A stretch of 64,000 nt of DNA from Mesorhizobium caraganae (GTDB taxonomy: Bacteria > Pseudomonadota > Alphaproteobacteria > Rhizobiales > Rhizobiaceae). The number at the start of each line of letters is the position of its first letter. Within the stretch, counting starts at the first letter, position 1. The translations under genes were made by a program, and so were the position numbers. Location: the NCBI RefSeq assembly GCF_016836705.1, contig NZ_JAFCGY010000007.1:1-64000 (forward strand), written 5' to 3'. Positions 8,737-18,644 of this stretch are shown piece after piece. The notes beneath the pieces are model-generated. The model was not told the origin of the DNA and searched no databases. It saw only the letters and a list, made by a program, of their open reading frames with translations.

Positions 8737-9675
8737 TTAGCGGGCCGCGGTCCAACCCTTGTAGTCCTTCAGGTTTTCGGCCGTGATCAGCTTCGGGTCG
8801 AGGAGCACGGTGGCCTCGGCCGGCTTCTTGCCTGCAAGCAGATCAGCCGCCATTGTCAGCGACTGCCCGGCCATCACATAGGGATCCTGCGAAGCCGAGG
8901 CTTTGATCATCGACGTGCCGGAAGCGAGTTCCTTTTCGATATCCGGCGCGCCGTCGACCGCGGTGAAGATGAACTCCGAGCGGTTGAGCTGCTTGGCCGC
9001 AAGCTGGGCGCCGATTGCCGTCGGATCGTTGATGGCGAACACCGCGTCGATCTTGTCGAAGCGGGTTAGCAGCGACTGGAAGACCTTCAGGCCGCCGTCG
9101 CGTGAGCCTTCGGCATTCTGGTCGTCGGAGAGGATCTTGATGTCGGGGTGTTTTGCAAGGACGTCCTTGCAGCCCTTGACCCGCTCCAGGATCGACGATG
9201 ATGCCGGGCCGTTGAGGATGACGTAGTCGCCCTTGCCGCCGGTTTGGTCGACCAGGTACTGGCAGGCCTCTTCGCCGGCCTTGACGTTGTTGGTCATCAC
9301 GGTGACGTCAGCGCCCGGCGCCGAAACGTCGAATGCGGCGACGATGACGCCGGCCGCCTGCGCCTTCTTCACCGCCGGCGCGATCGCCTTGGCATCGACG
9401 GCGTTGAGCATGATGACGTCGACGCCGGCGGCGATGAAGGAATCGACCTGCGAGACCTGCTTGTTGAGGTCGTAGTCGGCCGATACCGACGTCACCTGGA
9501 CGTTCGGGTTGATCTTCTTGGCTGCGTCCTCGATGCCCTTAATCGTGGCGACGAAGAACGGGTTGCCGAGCAGGCCGACCGAGATGCCAACCTTGTTCAG
9601 GTCCTTGGCCGATGCCGGCGCGGTCACGACGGCCGCAAGGGCGACGCCGCAGAGCAGTTTAGCGATGGTCTTCAT
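8737..9675 (-). CDS. Sugar ABC transporter periplasmic binding protein (RbsB-like)
   Basis: A 312-residue type 1 periplasmic binding protein (Peripla_BP_4). It has an N-terminal signal peptide (MKTIAKLLCGVALAAVVTAP, cleavage after ASA) followed by VGISVGLLGNPFFVATIKGI, the standard first strand and sugar-stacking loop of ribose/galactose-type binding proteins. Later landmarks include GVDVIMLNAVDAKAIAP, DYVILNGPASS and DAVFAINDPTAIGA. It captures the substrate for the permease and ATPase encoded just upstream in the same minus-strand operon. GGAGG lies six bases before the ATG. The 78 bp gap to the permease gene and the hairpin after this gene suggest separate tuning of its level. Confidence 0.93.
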   Translation of the reverse strand: MKTIAKLLCGVALAAVVTAPASAKDLNKVGISVGLLGNPFFVATIKGIEDAAKKINPNVQVTSVSADYDLNKQVSQVDSFIAAGVDVIMLNAVDAKAIAPAVKKAQAAGVIVAAFDVSAPGADVTVMTNNVKAGEEACQYLVDQTGGKGDYVILNGPASSSILERVKGCKDVLAKHPDIKILSDDQNAEGSRDGGLKVFQSLLTRFDKIDAVFAINDPTAIGAQLAAKQLNRSEFIFTAVDGAPDIEKELASGTSMIKASASQDPYVMAGQSLTMAADLLAGKKPAEATVLLDPKLITAENLKDYKGWTAAR

Positions 9676-9753
9676 TGCTTTCCTCCAATTGCCCCGCGCC
9701 TCTCACGGTGCGTTACACATGAAACCGGCTCCCTTGCCGGCGACTAAGGGCCA

Positions 9754-10755
9754 TCACGTTCTTGCTCCTGCCTGGAGCCTGTAGCGGTCGAGGGCGACTG
9801 CCACGATGATGACCAATCCCTTGATGATGTACTGCCAGATGTCCGAGACACCGGCCAAGATGAGCCCGTTGGAGAGCACCGCGATGATCAGGCCGCCGAT
9901 CAGCGTGCCCCAGATCGAGCCGACGCCGCCGACGAAGCTGGTACCGCCGAGAATGACCGCGGCGATGGCATCCAACTCGTAGGACTGTCCGAGCTGCAGC
10001 CCGTTGGCGGCGTAGAGCCGGGCCGCCGACATGGCGCCGCCAAGACCGGCCAGAAGGCCGGAAGCGCCATAGACGAAGAGCAGCACCAGCGGCACCTTGA
10101 TGCCGGTCAGCCGTGCCGCCTCGGCGTTGCCGCCGACGGCGTAGATCCAGGTGCCGAGCACGGTGCGCTTGAGCACAAGCCAGGACAGAACGACGACCGC
10201 CAGCGCGATAATGACCAGCCAGGGAACGCCGAACAGCGAACCGTTGCCGATGAAGTCGAACGGCAGGTCCGAGTTGAACACCGTGGTATCCTGGCCGAGC
10301 AGGCGGGCAACGCCGCGCACGGCCGTCAGCGACCCCAGCGTGACGATGAAGGGCGGCAGCCTGATATAGGCGATCAGCAACCCGTTGATGACGCCGAAGC
10401 CGAGGCCGACAAGGATGGCCGCCGGCACGCCCAGCAGTCCCCAATCGGGCACCAGCGACACCATCACCGCCACCATCGCCGAGGCGGCAAGGATCGAGCC
10501 GACGGAGAGATCGATGCCGCCGGTCAGGATGACGAAGGTCATGCCGGCCGCCAGCACGATGTTGATCGACGATTGCTGCATGACGATCAGCAAATTGGTC
10601 TGGGTGAAGAAGCGCGGGTTCATCAACTGGAAGCCGACCGCCAGCAGGATCAGGATCGGCAGCATGCCGAGTGCGGCGAAGGTGGTGCGCCACCTTCTGC
10701 TCCTGCCGACCGCCCGGTCGTCCGCTTTTGTCGTGTCGGCCACCTTGTCGGTCAT
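9754..10755 (-). CDS. Sugar ABC transporter permease (RbsC-like)
   Basis: A 333-residue polytopic membrane protein of the BPD_transp_2 family (PF02653). It carries the characteristic [19 protein letters not shown] segment, the ATPase-contact region [20 protein letters not shown] and the late [19 protein letters not shown] glycine-rich helix. About eight to ten hydrophobic segments are visible. Its ATG overlaps the stop of the ATPase gene by four bases (ATGA), showing a tight operon. A single permease is encoded, so it presumably forms a homodimer with the double-domain ATPase. Confidence 0.94.
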   Translation of the reverse strand: MTDKVADTTKADDRAVGRSRRWRTTFAALGMLPILILLAVGFQLMNPRFFTQTNLLIVMQQSSINIVLAAGMTFVILTGGIDLSVGSILAASAMVAVMVSLVPDWGLLGVPAAILVGLGFGVINGLLIAYIRLPPFIVTLGSLTAVRGVARLLGQDTTVFNSDLPFDFIGNGSLFGVPWLVIIALAVVVLSWLVLKRTVLGTWIYAVGGNAEAARLTGIKVPLVLLFVYGASGLLAGLGGAMSAARLYAANGLQLGQSYELDAIAAVILGGTSFVGGVGSIWGTLIGGLIIAVLSNGLILAGVSDIWQYIIKGLVIIVAVALDRYRLQAGART

Positions 10756-12296
10756 CGCTGAGCCGCTCCCGTTGCAAGTTCCATGATCGCTTCCTGGCGC
10801 AACGGCCCGCCCTCCGACGCCGTCACCTCGCCGGCGATGGCGCCGTCGCGCATCACCAGCACGCGGTCGGCGATGCCGATCACCTCCGGCAATTCGCTGG
10901 AGATCATCAGGATGGCGATGCTTTTCTTGGCGAGATTGTCGATCAACCGGTAGATTTCCGACTTCGCACCGACATCGACGCCGCGGGTCGGCTCGTCGAG
11001 GATGACGACCTGCGGCTCTGTTTCCAGCAGCCGGGCGAGCAGCACCTTCTGCTGGTTGCCGCCCGACAGCGAGCCGGCATTGGCCTGCACCGAGCGGGTG
11101 CGGATGGAGAGGTCGGAGACCGCCTTGGCGGCGCGCCTTTCGGCGGCATTGAAATCTCGCAAACCACCGGCCTTCGCATCCATGGCCAGCACGCCCATGC
11201 TGATGTTGTCGGAGATCGACATGTCGAGGAACAGGCCAAGCTGCTTGCGGTCCTCGGTGAGGTAGGCGATGCCGGCGTCGAGCGCCTCGCGCGGCGAATC
11301 AATGGATATCGGCTTGCCGCCGAGCTCAAGCGTTCCAGATGTGCGCCGGTCGGCACCGAAGATCAGCCGTGCCAGTTCGGTGCGGCCAGAGCCGACCAAG
11401 CCGGCCAGTGCCAGCACCTCGCCTTTGTGAAGGTCGAAAGAACAATTCTTTACGAGATTGCCGTCCGACATGCCGCGCACCGACAGCGCGACGGCGCGCT
11501 TCTCGTCCGGCGGGCGGTGATCCTTCTTGTAGAAGGTCGACAGATCGCGCCCGACCATCATCGATACCAGGCGCGAGGCGTTCAGATCGGAGCGGTCGAG
11601 CGTGCCGACATAGCCGCTGTCGCGCAGCACGCTGACGCGGTCGGCGAGCTGGTAGACCTCTTCCATGCGGTGGCTGATGTAGATGATGGCGATGCCTTGC
11701 GACTTCAGCGTCGCGATCACCTCGAACAGCCGGTCGGTCTCACGCGAGGTGAGCGACGTGGTCGGCTCGTCCATGACGATGATGCGCGCATTGGTCGACA
11801 GCGCCCGGGCGATTTCCACCAGCTGGCGTTCGCCTAGCGATAGGCTTGCGACCGGGGTGCGGACCGAGAAGGTCACGCCGAGCCGCGCGATGATCTCGCC
11901 GGCGCGCCGATTGCACTGCTCGCGGTCGACGATGCCGAACCGTCGCGGCTCGTTGCCGAGAAAAATGTTCTGCGCTACCGACAGATTGGGCGCCAGCGAC
12001 AGCTCCTGGTAGATGACGGCTATGCCCTGGGCGCGTGCCTTGATCGGGTCGCCGGTGGCGGCCGGCACGCCGTCGATCAGGATCTCGCCGCCGGGATCGG
12101 GCCTATAGGCGCCGGAAAGCACCTTCATCAGGGTCGACTTGCCGGCACCGTTCTCACCCATCAATGCATGCAGTTCGCCGGCATGGACAATCAGCGATAC
12201 ATCCTGCAAGGCGCGGATCGGGCCGAACGTCTTGGAGATGTGGCGCATTTCCAGCACCGGCTGGCGGGCCGTATCGATCCGGGCGGCGGCGCTCAT
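10752..12296 (-). CDS. Sugar ABC transporter ATP-binding protein (RbsA-like, two ABC domains)
   Basis: A 514-residue protein with two ABC domains in tandem. The first has Walker [10 protein letters not shown], signature [15 protein letters not shown] and Walker [12 protein letters not shown]. The second has a degenerate Walker A ([14 protein letters not shown]), signature [15 protein letters not shown] and Walker [15 protein letters not shown]. This is the standard RbsA/MglA arrangement for monosaccharide importers. It overlaps the kinase gene upstream and the permease gene downstream by four bases each. The substrate is unknown; the surrounding kinases and epimerase point to a pentose, pentulose or sugar alcohol. 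Confidence 0.95.
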   Translation of the reverse strand: MSAAARIDTARQPVLEMRHISKTFGPIRALQDVSLIVHAGELHALMGENGAGKSTLMKVLSGAYRPDPGGEILIDGVPAATGDPIKARAQGIAVIYQELSLAPNLSVAQNIFLGNEPRRFGIVDREQCNRRAGEIIARLGVTFSVRTPVASLSLGERQLVEIARALSTNARIIVMDEPTTSLTSRETDRLFEVIATLKSQGIAIIYISHRMEEVYQLADRVSVLRDSGYVGTLDRSDLNASRLVSMMVGRDLSTFYKKDHRPPDEKRAVALSVRGMSDGNLVKNCSFDLHKGEVLALAGLVGSGRTELARLIFGADRRTSGTLELGGKPISIDSPREALDAGIAYLTEDRKQLGLFLDMSISDNISMGVLAMDAKAGGLRDFNAAERRAAKAVSDLSIRTRSVQANAGSLSGGNQQKVLLARLLETEPQVVILDEPTRGVDVGAKSEIYRLIDNLAKKSIAILMISSELPEVIGIADRVLVMRDGAIAGEVTASEGGPLRQEAIMELATGAAQR

Positions 12297-13672
12297 CGTG
12301 CGCCTCCAGAGGCTGCTCCGGCTGCACGCCGGTCAGCGGCGAGGCCGCGCCAGTCGTTGCGGTAGCCGGCAAGGCCGCCGAAGCTTGCGGGGCGCACCGC
12401 CTCCGGCGCCTCGGTGGCAAACGCGCGTCCGGTGCTTTCGAAGGCAAGTGCGGCGGCACCGGTGGCGCTGCCCTCGAGCGTTGCTCCCTGCAGGAAAGCC
12501 TGCCCCGGTCGCAATTGCGCCAGCAGCGAGGCAAGCATCCCGCCAGTGTTCAGGCCGCCATCGACGATCACGGTGTTGTCGGAATGGATCAGCTCGAGGC
12601 ACCGATCGACCATCAGCGCGACATAGAGCAGCGCCACGGCTGCGCGTTCCTCGGCACTGGATGTACGCCCGACCAGTTCGCCGCGGCGGTGAGGCATCGG
12701 CCCGCCCGGCGCGAAGCTCGGCAGCGCCATGATGCCGGCATCGATCACCCGCTGCACTGCCGCCGGAGCAATCGGGCCATGCCAGCCGGGGCTGATCGTG
12801 GCGAATTCGCGGCCGCCCATGAAGCGGATGGTCGGCACCGGGCCGCCGTCGACATCGACATTGACCAGCATGTCGCGCTCGCCGTCGAGCGCGTCGATCG
12901 GGCAGTCCGGATTGAGCACGATGACCCAGGTGCCGGTTGAGACCACGGTCACCGGCCCAAGCTGCTGGCCGCGATAGGCATGGAGCGCGGCATTCGAGTC
13001 ATGGACGCCGTTGTGGATGGCGACCGGCTTCGGGGCCTGGCCGAAGCGCTGCTCGCCGATCACCGCGCCGGCGCGCTCGAAGCCGGGCATCTGGCCGCGC
13101 CAGCCTTCGGCGTCGACCAGCGAGGAGAAATCGCGATTGCGCGGCGCCCATAGATGCGAGTGGCAGCCGAGATAGGACACTTCCGATACCGGCCGGCCGC
13201 CAAACCGCCAGCTCCAGTATTGCGGATAGCCGAGGATCGATTTCGCGGCAGTGAATGCACCGGGTTGCACCGCCTGTAGCCACAGCATGTGGCGACCGTA
13301 GTTGAAGCCGAGTGGCAACCGTGGCGAGAAGGTCTCGGCGAAATCTGGAACGCGGCGATCGATTTGCGCGGCAATATCAGCCGGCGGCTCCTGCTCGTAA
13401 TCGAGTATCGGATGCGTAAGATCCGCCTCATCGACGAGGGCAAAGGTGCAGCCATGGCCCGATACCATCAGCCCATCGATATTGTGGATACCGACCGCGT
13501 CATCGATGGCGCCAACCGCCCAATTGTGAAGTGCTGCCTCGTCGAGCACGCTGAAGCCGCCTTTGCGGATCCAGCTCGGCTGGGTGCGGCGCTCGTCGAG
13601 GATGCGCCCGTCCGGGGCGAAAACGAACAGCTTCGAATTGGTCTTACCGAAATCGAGGACGGCTATGTTCAC
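12293..13672 (-). CDS. FGGY-family carbohydrate kinase (rhamnulokinase/fuculokinase-like)
   Basis: A 459-residue FGGY kinase. The N-terminal phosphate-binding motif [15 protein letters not shown] replaces the usual DxGTxxxR, as in the rhizobial RhaK-like branch. The second domain shows [14 protein letters not shown] and the ATP-site [17 protein letters not shown]. It would phosphorylate a ketose or sugar alcohol taken up by the co-transcribed transporter. Four-base overlaps with both the deoR-type gene upstream and the ATPase gene downstream show it belongs to the same operon. A second, different FGGY kinase lies in the divergent operon, so the substrate is probably not simply rhamnose. Confidence 0.88.
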   Translation of the reverse strand: MNIAVLDFGKTNSKLFVFAPDGRILDERRTQPSWIRKGGFSVLDEAALHNWAVGAIDDAVGIHNIDGLMVSGHGCTFALVDEADLTHPILDYEQEPPADIAAQIDRRVPDFAETFSPRLPLGFNYGRHMLWLQAVQPGAFTAAKSILGYPQYWSWRFGGRPVSEVSYLGCHSHLWAPRNRDFSSLVDAEGWRGQMPGFERAGAVIGEQRFGQAPKPVAIHNGVHDSNAALHAYRGQQLGPVTVVSTGTWVIVLNPDCPIDALDGERDMLVNVDVDGGPVPTIRFMGGREFATISPGWHGPIAPAAVQRVIDAGIMALPSFAPGGPMPHRRGELVGRTSSAEERAAVALLYVALMVDRCLELIHSDNTVIVDGGLNTGGMLASLLAQLRPGQAFLQGATLEGSATGAAALAFESTGRAFATEAPEAVRPASFGGLAGYRNDWRGLAADRRAAGAASGGAR

Positions 13673-14451
13673 TGACCGCCTCCCGAAGAAGAGGCGATCC
13701 GCACCATGACGCCGGCGTCTTCGAGCATGCGCGCATCGGTATCGGACAGGCCGTCATCGGTGACCAGCGTGCCGATGCGCGATAGCGGCAGCGCCACGTT
13801 GCGCGCGTGGATCGACAGTTTGCGGCTGTCGGCCAGCACCACGATCTGGTCGGCGCAGAGGCTGAGCTCGACGATCGAGCGGACCAGCAGCGGGTGCGAT
13901 TCCAGCAAGCCGTCCTGGCCGATGCCTTGCGCGCCGATAAAGAATTTCGAGGCGTAGAACGGCACCGCCTGGGTCAGCGAATGGATGATGCCCGGCTCGC
14001 GGTAAAGGTCGCCGCCGGCGACGGTCAGACTGCAATGGCCGTGGTCGCTGAGATAGGCCGCCAGCGGCATCGAGTTGGTGTAGAGCCGGATGTTGCGATC
14101 GGCGAGCTTGACGCCGAGATGAAAGCAGGTCGAACCGCCATGCACGATGACGGCGTCGCCGTCACGCACCATAGTCGCTGCGAGCGCGGCGATCTGCCGC
14201 TTGGCCTCGACCGCAAGGTCGCGGTTCTCGTCATAGGGCCTAGCATAGGCGACACCCGCGTGCGAAGAACCATCGAGCGCCGAGATGCCGCCATAGACCT
14301 TCCTTGCTTCGCCGGCCTCGTCGATCTTGTCGATGTCGCGCCGCACCGTCGCCGCCGACACGCCAAGCCGCTCCTGCAGCTCCCGCACCGATGCGAAGGG
14401 GCGATCCCGCAGCAACTCGACGATCTGACGCTGGCGGCCGGAGTCGCTCAA
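13669..14451 (-). CDS. DeoR/GlpR-family transcriptional regulator
   Basis: I place the start at a TTG (14451-14449) preceded at eight bases by GGGAGG, giving 260 residues, the usual length of the family. The frame stays open to an ATG at 14652, but that would overlap the divergent aldolase start. The N-terminal winged helix reads RQRQIVELLRDRPFASVREL followed by LGVSAATVRRDIDKI (residues ~5-40), and a KVYGGISA wing follows. The C-terminal DeoR sensor domain has IVHGGSTCFHLGVKL and FFIGAQGI. DeoR regulators usually repress neighbouring sugar genes until a phosphorylated intermediate binds. Being first in the minus operon and divergent from the plus operon, it is well placed to control both through the ~200 bp between them. 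Confidence 0.9.
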   Translation of the reverse strand: MSDSGRQRQIVELLRDRPFASVRELQERLGVSAATVRRDIDKIDEAGEARKVYGGISALDGSSHAGVAYARPYDENRDLAVEAKRQIAALAATMVRDGDAVIVHGGSTCFHLGVKLADRNIRLYTNSMPLAAYLSDHGHCSLTVAGGDLYREPGIIHSLTQAVPFYASKFFIGAQGIGQDGLLESHPLLVRSIVELSLCADQIVVLADSRKLSIHARNVALPLSRIGTLVTDDGLSDTDARMLEDAGVMVRIASSSGGGQ

Positions 14452-14650
14452 TCGTTTTTCCTCCCGGAAGCCGTTTTGCCACGGCCTTTGATGTAACTTA
14501 CTCAAATGCTCTCTGATTGCAAGAACGTTTGATGATATTAGATCACTGTTGACGTAAGTCGCTCGCGTCTGCGATACAAACATCAACATTCGCCCCGCGA
14601 CGGTGTATCCGAAGCTGCGAGGCTGGCGGAGCTGATAGAGGAAATGGGCC
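14452..14650. promoter_or_regulatory. Divergent promoter region between the deoR-type and aldolase operons
   Basis: This 199 bp gap separates the TTG start of the regulator (minus) from the ATG of the aldolase (plus). It is relatively AT-rich in its left half, around 14500-14560 (for example TTTGATGATATTAGATCA), and must contain both promoters and presumably the regulator operator. I could not identify a specific operator with confidence. Confidence 0.5.
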
Positions 14651-15694
14651 ATGGCGACCTATGCGGATGCGCAGGAAATGGCTGCTTTGCGATCGCTTTC
14701 AGCCAGCATCGGGCGCAGCCCAAATCTGACCCAGGCCGCCGGCGGCAACACCTCGCTGAAAGCCGGCGACACGCTGTGGATCAAGGCTTCCGGCACCTGG
14801 CTCAAGGATGCGCTCTCCGAAGACATCATGGTACCGGTGGCGATGACGCCACTGCTCAGGGCTGTCGAACAGCATGACAGCGCCGCCGACCAGCCGCAGA
14901 TCTTCGCCATCGAGACGCTCAACGTCCGCCGCCTGCGCCCTTCGATTGAAACCACCGTTCACGCGCTGATGCCGCAGCGCGTCGTCCTGCATGTCCATTG
15001 CGTCGAAACCATTTCGCTGGCGGTACAGGCCGATTGCGAGGTGGAAGCCGCCAAACGCCTCAATGGTCTCAAATGGGCGTATGTTCCTTATTTCCGGCCG
15101 GGCCTGCCGCTTGCGCAGGGTATTGCCGCGCGGCTTCAGCCGGGGGTCGACGTGCTAATCCTTGCCAATCACGGGCTGGTGGTCGCGGCCGATACCGTCG
15201 CCGAGGTCGAAGTGCTGCTGCGCCGCGTCACGCTGCTTCTGGCGCGGCCGGCACGCCAGGTGGTGGAACCGGATGTTGCGGCATTGACGGCACTGGCTGG
15301 GAACACCGGTTACAGGTTGCCGGCGGAAATCGAGGCGCATGCGGTCGCCATCGATCCCGAAAGCCGCCGCATGGCGTCCGGGGGCAGCCTCTATCCCGAT
15401 CATGTCATCTTTCTGGGCCGGGGATCGGCGCTGGCGAAGCCCGGTGAGGATGTGCCGCGCGTCACAGAGCGGTGCGGTGCCAAGCCCGCGGCGATCCTGT
15501 TTCCCGGGCTGGGCGTGCTGATGCGCGGCGACGCCAGTGCCGGCGCCGACGCCATGCAACGCTGCCTTGCCGACGTGACGGCACGGATCGACATTGCGGC
15601 GCGGCTGAACTACCTCACCGCCGCCGAGAATGATGAGCTAATCAACTGGGACGCCGAGAAGTATCGTCAGAAACTCAATGCCGCCAGCCGCTGA
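14651..15694 (+). CDS. Class II aldolase/adducin-family protein (sugar-phosphate aldolase-like)
   Basis: A 347-residue protein with the class II aldolase/adducin fold. It has NLTQAAGGNTSLKAGDTLWIKASGTWLKDA (substrate/phosphate-binding glycines), the zinc-ligand segment VVLHVHCVETISLAV (His-x-His) and the later ILANHGLVVAADTV His. It resembles the N-terminal aldolase half of rhizobial RhaD-type proteins, without the C-terminal dehydrogenase. A likely reaction is retro-aldol cleavage of a 1-phosphorylated ketose, or 4-epimerisation. It is the first gene of a tight plus-strand operon and overlaps the next kinase gene by 17 bp. Confidence 0.85.
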   Translation: MATYADAQEMAALRSLSASIGRSPNLTQAAGGNTSLKAGDTLWIKASGTWLKDALSEDIMVPVAMTPLLRAVEQHDSAADQPQIFAIETLNVRRLRPSIETTVHALMPQRVVLHVHCVETISLAVQADCEVEAAKRLNGLKWAYVPYFRPGLPLAQGIAARLQPGVDVLILANHGLVVAADTVAEVEVLLRRVTLLLARPARQVVEPDVAALTALAGNTGYRLPAEIEAHAVAIDPESRRMASGGSLYPDHVIFLGRGSALAKPGEDVPRVTERCGAKPAAILFPGLGVLMRGDASAGADAMQRCLADVTARIDIAARLNYLTAAENDELINWDAEKYRQKLNAASR

Positions 15695-16967
15695 CACGCC
15701 GCTTGCCATAGGCATCGACATCGGCACGTCCGGTGCGCGGGCCGTCGCCATGCGTCCGGATTTTTCCATTGCCGCCCGGTCCGCCGTTCCGCTCGAGTCG
15801 TTTGGCCAGAATGCCCGCGACCCAGCAGTGTGGTGGTCCGCGGTCGGCGCAGCGCTGGCGGAGTTGCTTTCGCGCATCGATCGAACAGCGGTCCGATCGA
15901 TCGCTGTTGACGGCACTTCAGGCACGTTGCTGCCGATCGACGGCGCCGGGCGGCCGCTGGCCGGGCCGCTGATGTACCACGATAGGGTCGCCGACAACGC
16001 CATTCTGGCCGCTATCGCTCGCGAAGCCCCAGCGACCAGTGCCGCACTTGGGGCGACGTCCGGTCTCGCCAAGGCGCTCTGGTTCCAGCGCACGCCCGGC
16101 GTTGCCGCGGTGCTGCATCAGGCGGACTGGATCGCTGGACAATTCTCCGGTCGCCTCGATGTCAGCGACGAGAACAATGCCTTGAAAACGGGTTACGATG
16201 CCGCGGCCCGCTCCTGGCCGGACTGGATTGCGGCGACCGGAATGCGCATGGAGTTGCTGCCCGGTGTCGCCAGGCCGGGCGATGTCGTCGGCAAGCTCAC
16301 CGCGGATGCCGCGGATATGTTCGGCTTACCGCGCGAGATGGCCGTCGTCGCCGGCACGACTGATGGCTGTGCCTCGTTCCTGGCGACAGGTGCCGCGGCC
16401 ATCGGTGACGGCGTCACCGCGCTGGGGTCGTCGTTGACGGTCAAGATCCTGTCCGATCGGCCTATCTCGGCGCCACGCTTCGGCATCTACAGCCATCGGC
16501 TTGGAGATGTCTGGCTGGCCGGCGGCGCATCGAACTCCGGCGGCAAGGTGCTGAAACAGCATTTCCCTCTGGCGCGCATCATCGAGCTAAGCACGGCGAT
16601 CGACCCGATGACCGAAACCGGCCTCGACTATTATCCTCTTGCGGCTGCAGGCGAACGCTTTCCGATCGCCGATCCGGAACTGCCGCCGCGGCTTGTGCCG
16701 CGACCGGTGGAGGACGCCGACTTTCTGAAAGCGATATTGGAGGGTATCGCGGCGATCGAGGCGCTCGGCTATGACAGGCTCGCAGAGCTCGGCGCGCCGC
16801 GGCTGAGGTCGGTCAGAAGCGTCGGTGGCGGTGCGGCAAATGCCACCTGGACTGCGATCCGGCAGCGTAGACTGGGCGTTGATTTTCTGCCGCCGCTTTC
16901 GGACGAAGCCGCTGCCGGCACGGCGCGGTTGGCGCTAATGGGCGCAAGCATGGCGGGGCTTCTATGA
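15678..16967 (+). CDS. FGGY-family pentulose kinase (D-ribulokinase-like)
   Basis: A 429-residue FGGY kinase with the canonical N-terminal ATP-binding motif IGIDIGTSGARAVAM, the substrate-site region AVDGTSGTLLPIDG, a GDGVTALGSSLTVKIL segment and the C-terminal RSVGGGAANATW adenosine motif. The GTSGAR form is typical of the D-ribulokinase branch (YDR109C/FGGY type). It overlaps the aldolase gene by 17 bp and the HAD gene by four bases. With the aldolase it suggests phosphorylation then cleavage or isomerisation of a pentulose; the exact sugar cannot be read from sequence. Confidence 0.87.
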   Translation: MPPAADTPLAIGIDIGTSGARAVAMRPDFSIAARSAVPLESFGQNARDPAVWWSAVGAALAELLSRIDRTAVRSIAVDGTSGTLLPIDGAGRPLAGPLMYHDRVADNAILAAIAREAPATSAALGATSGLAKALWFQRTPGVAAVLHQADWIAGQFSGRLDVSDENNALKTGYDAAARSWPDWIAATGMRMELLPGVARPGDVVGKLTADAADMFGLPREMAVVAGTTDGCASFLATGAAAIGDGVTALGSSLTVKILSDRPISAPRFGIYSHRLGDVWLAGGASNSGGKVLKQHFPLARIIELSTAIDPMTETGLDYYPLAAAGERFPIADPELPPRLVPRPVEDADFLKAILEGIAAIEALGYDRLAELGAPRLRSVRSVGGGAANATWTAIRQRRLGVDFLPPLSDEAAAGTARLALMGASMAGLL

Positions 16968-17815
16968 GCGCCAAACCAGTCGAACACCTCAACGGCATCA
17001 GGCCGCTGGCCGAGCGCTATGACGTTTTCCTGCTCGATCAGTTCGGCGTGCTGCATGATGGCACCAGCCCCTATCCAGGCGCGGTGGAAGCACTGTCGGC
17101 CCTGAAGCGCGCCGGCAAGACCATTGTGCTGATCTCGAACTCGGGCAAGCGGGCAGGGCCTAATGAGAGCCGGCTGCTAAACCTCGGCTTCGAACCAGGA
17201 AGCTGGGACCATTTTGTCTCTTCCGGCGAGGTAGCATGGGAGCTCTTTCACGACATGGCGGCATCCGGAAGGCTGCTGCCAAACACGAAATGCCTGCTGA
17301 TAAGCCGCGACGATGACCGCTCGGCGATCGAAGGTCTGCCCTTTGCATTGACCGAGGACGGTGACGATGCCGGGCTGGTGCTGATTTCGGCCAGCGAGGG
17401 CGACCGCTACGATCTTGACCACTACCGCAGGCTTCTTGCACCGGCTGCAGCGCGGCAGGTGGCATGCTTCTGCACCAACCCGGACAAGATCATGCTGACG
17501 ACGGTGGGGCCGCGCTTCGGTGCCGGCCAGCTGGCGGATCTCTACGAGAACCTCGGTGGTAGCGTCACGCGTATCGGCAAGCCTTACCCCGCGATATTCC
17601 ACACCGCGCTAGCGCTGGTAGGCAATCCGCACCGCAGCACCGTGGTCTGCGTCGGCGACAGCGTCGAACACGACATCGCCGGCGGACTTGCTGCCGGCGT
17701 GTCCACGGTGCTGGTTCAGTCTGGAATATTGGCGGACACCGCTGACCTGATCGACTTGTTCGACACGATGGACGCCTACCCGGATTACACCATGGATCGC
17801 TTCAGGTATTGCTGA
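16964..17815 (+). CDS. HAD-type hydrolase, class IIA (TIGR01459-like)
   Basis: A 283-residue HAD phosphatase with motif I VFLLDQFGVLHDGT, motif II IVLISNSGKR and motif III/IV region VCVGDSVEHDIAGG, plus the class IIA cap between motifs II and III. The family includes NagD-like sugar phosphatases. The ATG overlaps the previous TGA by four bases, so it is the third gene of the aldolase-kinase operon. It may remove phosphate from dead-end or overflow sugar phosphates of this pathway; that role is inferred from context only. Confidence 0.88.
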   Translation: MSAKPVEHLNGIRPLAERYDVFLLDQFGVLHDGTSPYPGAVEALSALKRAGKTIVLISNSGKRAGPNESRLLNLGFEPGSWDHFVSSGEVAWELFHDMAASGRLLPNTKCLLISRDDDRSAIEGLPFALTEDGDDAGLVLISASEGDRYDLDHYRRLLAPAAARQVACFCTNPDKIMLTTVGPRFGAGQLADLYENLGGSVTRIGKPYPAIFHTALALVGNPHRSTVVCVGDSVEHDIAGGLAAGVSTVLVQSGILADTADLIDLFDTMDAYPDYTMDRFRYC

Positions 17816-18161
17816 TTTGATTGGCCTGGCACGCTCGCGTCTGAATCCGGCCGAGCAGTTTTTCCTAGCGGCGGATCATTTGCCGAGCGCTATGGCGTTG
17901 TGCCGATGTTTCGAAATCGAAAAGCTTCCGCGTAACGAGAGCCGCATCGGACCAAACGGCACATCGCCAAACGGTACTACTTCGCCGCCGCTGACAATCG
18001 GCGGATCGCCCATACCTGTCTCGGTTTCAGCGCTCGTTTGGCCCCGACCTTCCTTCCTGCATTCCAAGCGTGTCGATCATGCGCCGCAGGATCGCACTTG
18101 AAAGCCCGCCCTCCGCCTAAAGCCCGCGCCTAACCCCAAGCCCCCCGGCCAGGCAGCGGGC
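17816..18161. other. Gap after the sugar operon
   Basis: No convincing gene. Near the right end an AAGCCCGC around 18119 can pair with GCGGGCTT (18157-18164), which is followed by ACTTTTT on the plus strand, a plausible terminator for the aldolase-kinase-HAD operon. The loop is long and GC-rich, so confidence is low. Confidence 0.4.
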
Positions 18162-18368
18162 TTACTTTTTCTCCAGATCAGCGACGAGTGCTTCCAGCGC
18201 CTTAACGTCACTGTCATAGGAGGCGGCGTGAGCAGGGTATCGCTCGCGTTGGTGGCGGTAAAAGTCGAGCCACTTTGGAAGATCGGCAATCGGGAAGGTC
18301 CCGCGCCATTTGTCTTTCACGATTGTGAAAGTGCCAGTCCCCGAATCGTAAGTCGCAGTCGTTTGCAT
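18162..18368 (-). CDS. Small hypothetical protein
   Basis: A 68-residue frame starting MQTTATYDSGTGTFTIVKDK and ending in a helical, Lys-rich tail (LEALVADLEKK). The pattern of a short beta region with Trp residues (KDKWRGTF, LPKWLDFY) followed by an amphipathic helix looks like a genuine small protein. No clear ribosome site precedes the ATG and I recognise no family. Confidence 0.45.
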   Translation of the reverse strand: MQTTATYDSGTGTFTIVKDKWRGTFPIADLPKWLDFYRHQRERYPAHAASYDSDVKALEALVADLEKK

Positions 18369-18644
18369 GCCCGGTTGTAGACGCGCCCGCGATTTGCGTC
18401 ATGTGAACGCGTGCAGCTAGACGCGACATCCAACCTGAGGAACGATCTCCAAGAACCCTCGGTGGCGTCCATCACTGGCTGTCAACTTCCGACTGGAGTG
18501 CGAGGATCCATCTGACAAGGCGGCCAGCGGCTGAGTTTTCACGACAACTGCCGGGAGGATCGCTAGAAGCGGAAATAGTTCGTTCAAGGTCCGATTAGGC
18601 ACTAGGTTGATGTAAACATGCCAGGGATCATTTGACGGACGCCG

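Noticed and set aside
13669..14652. Extended start for the DeoR-type regulator at 14652
   Set aside because: It would overlap the divergent aldolase start and lacks a ribosome site, while TTG 14451 has GGGAGG and gives the normal family length.
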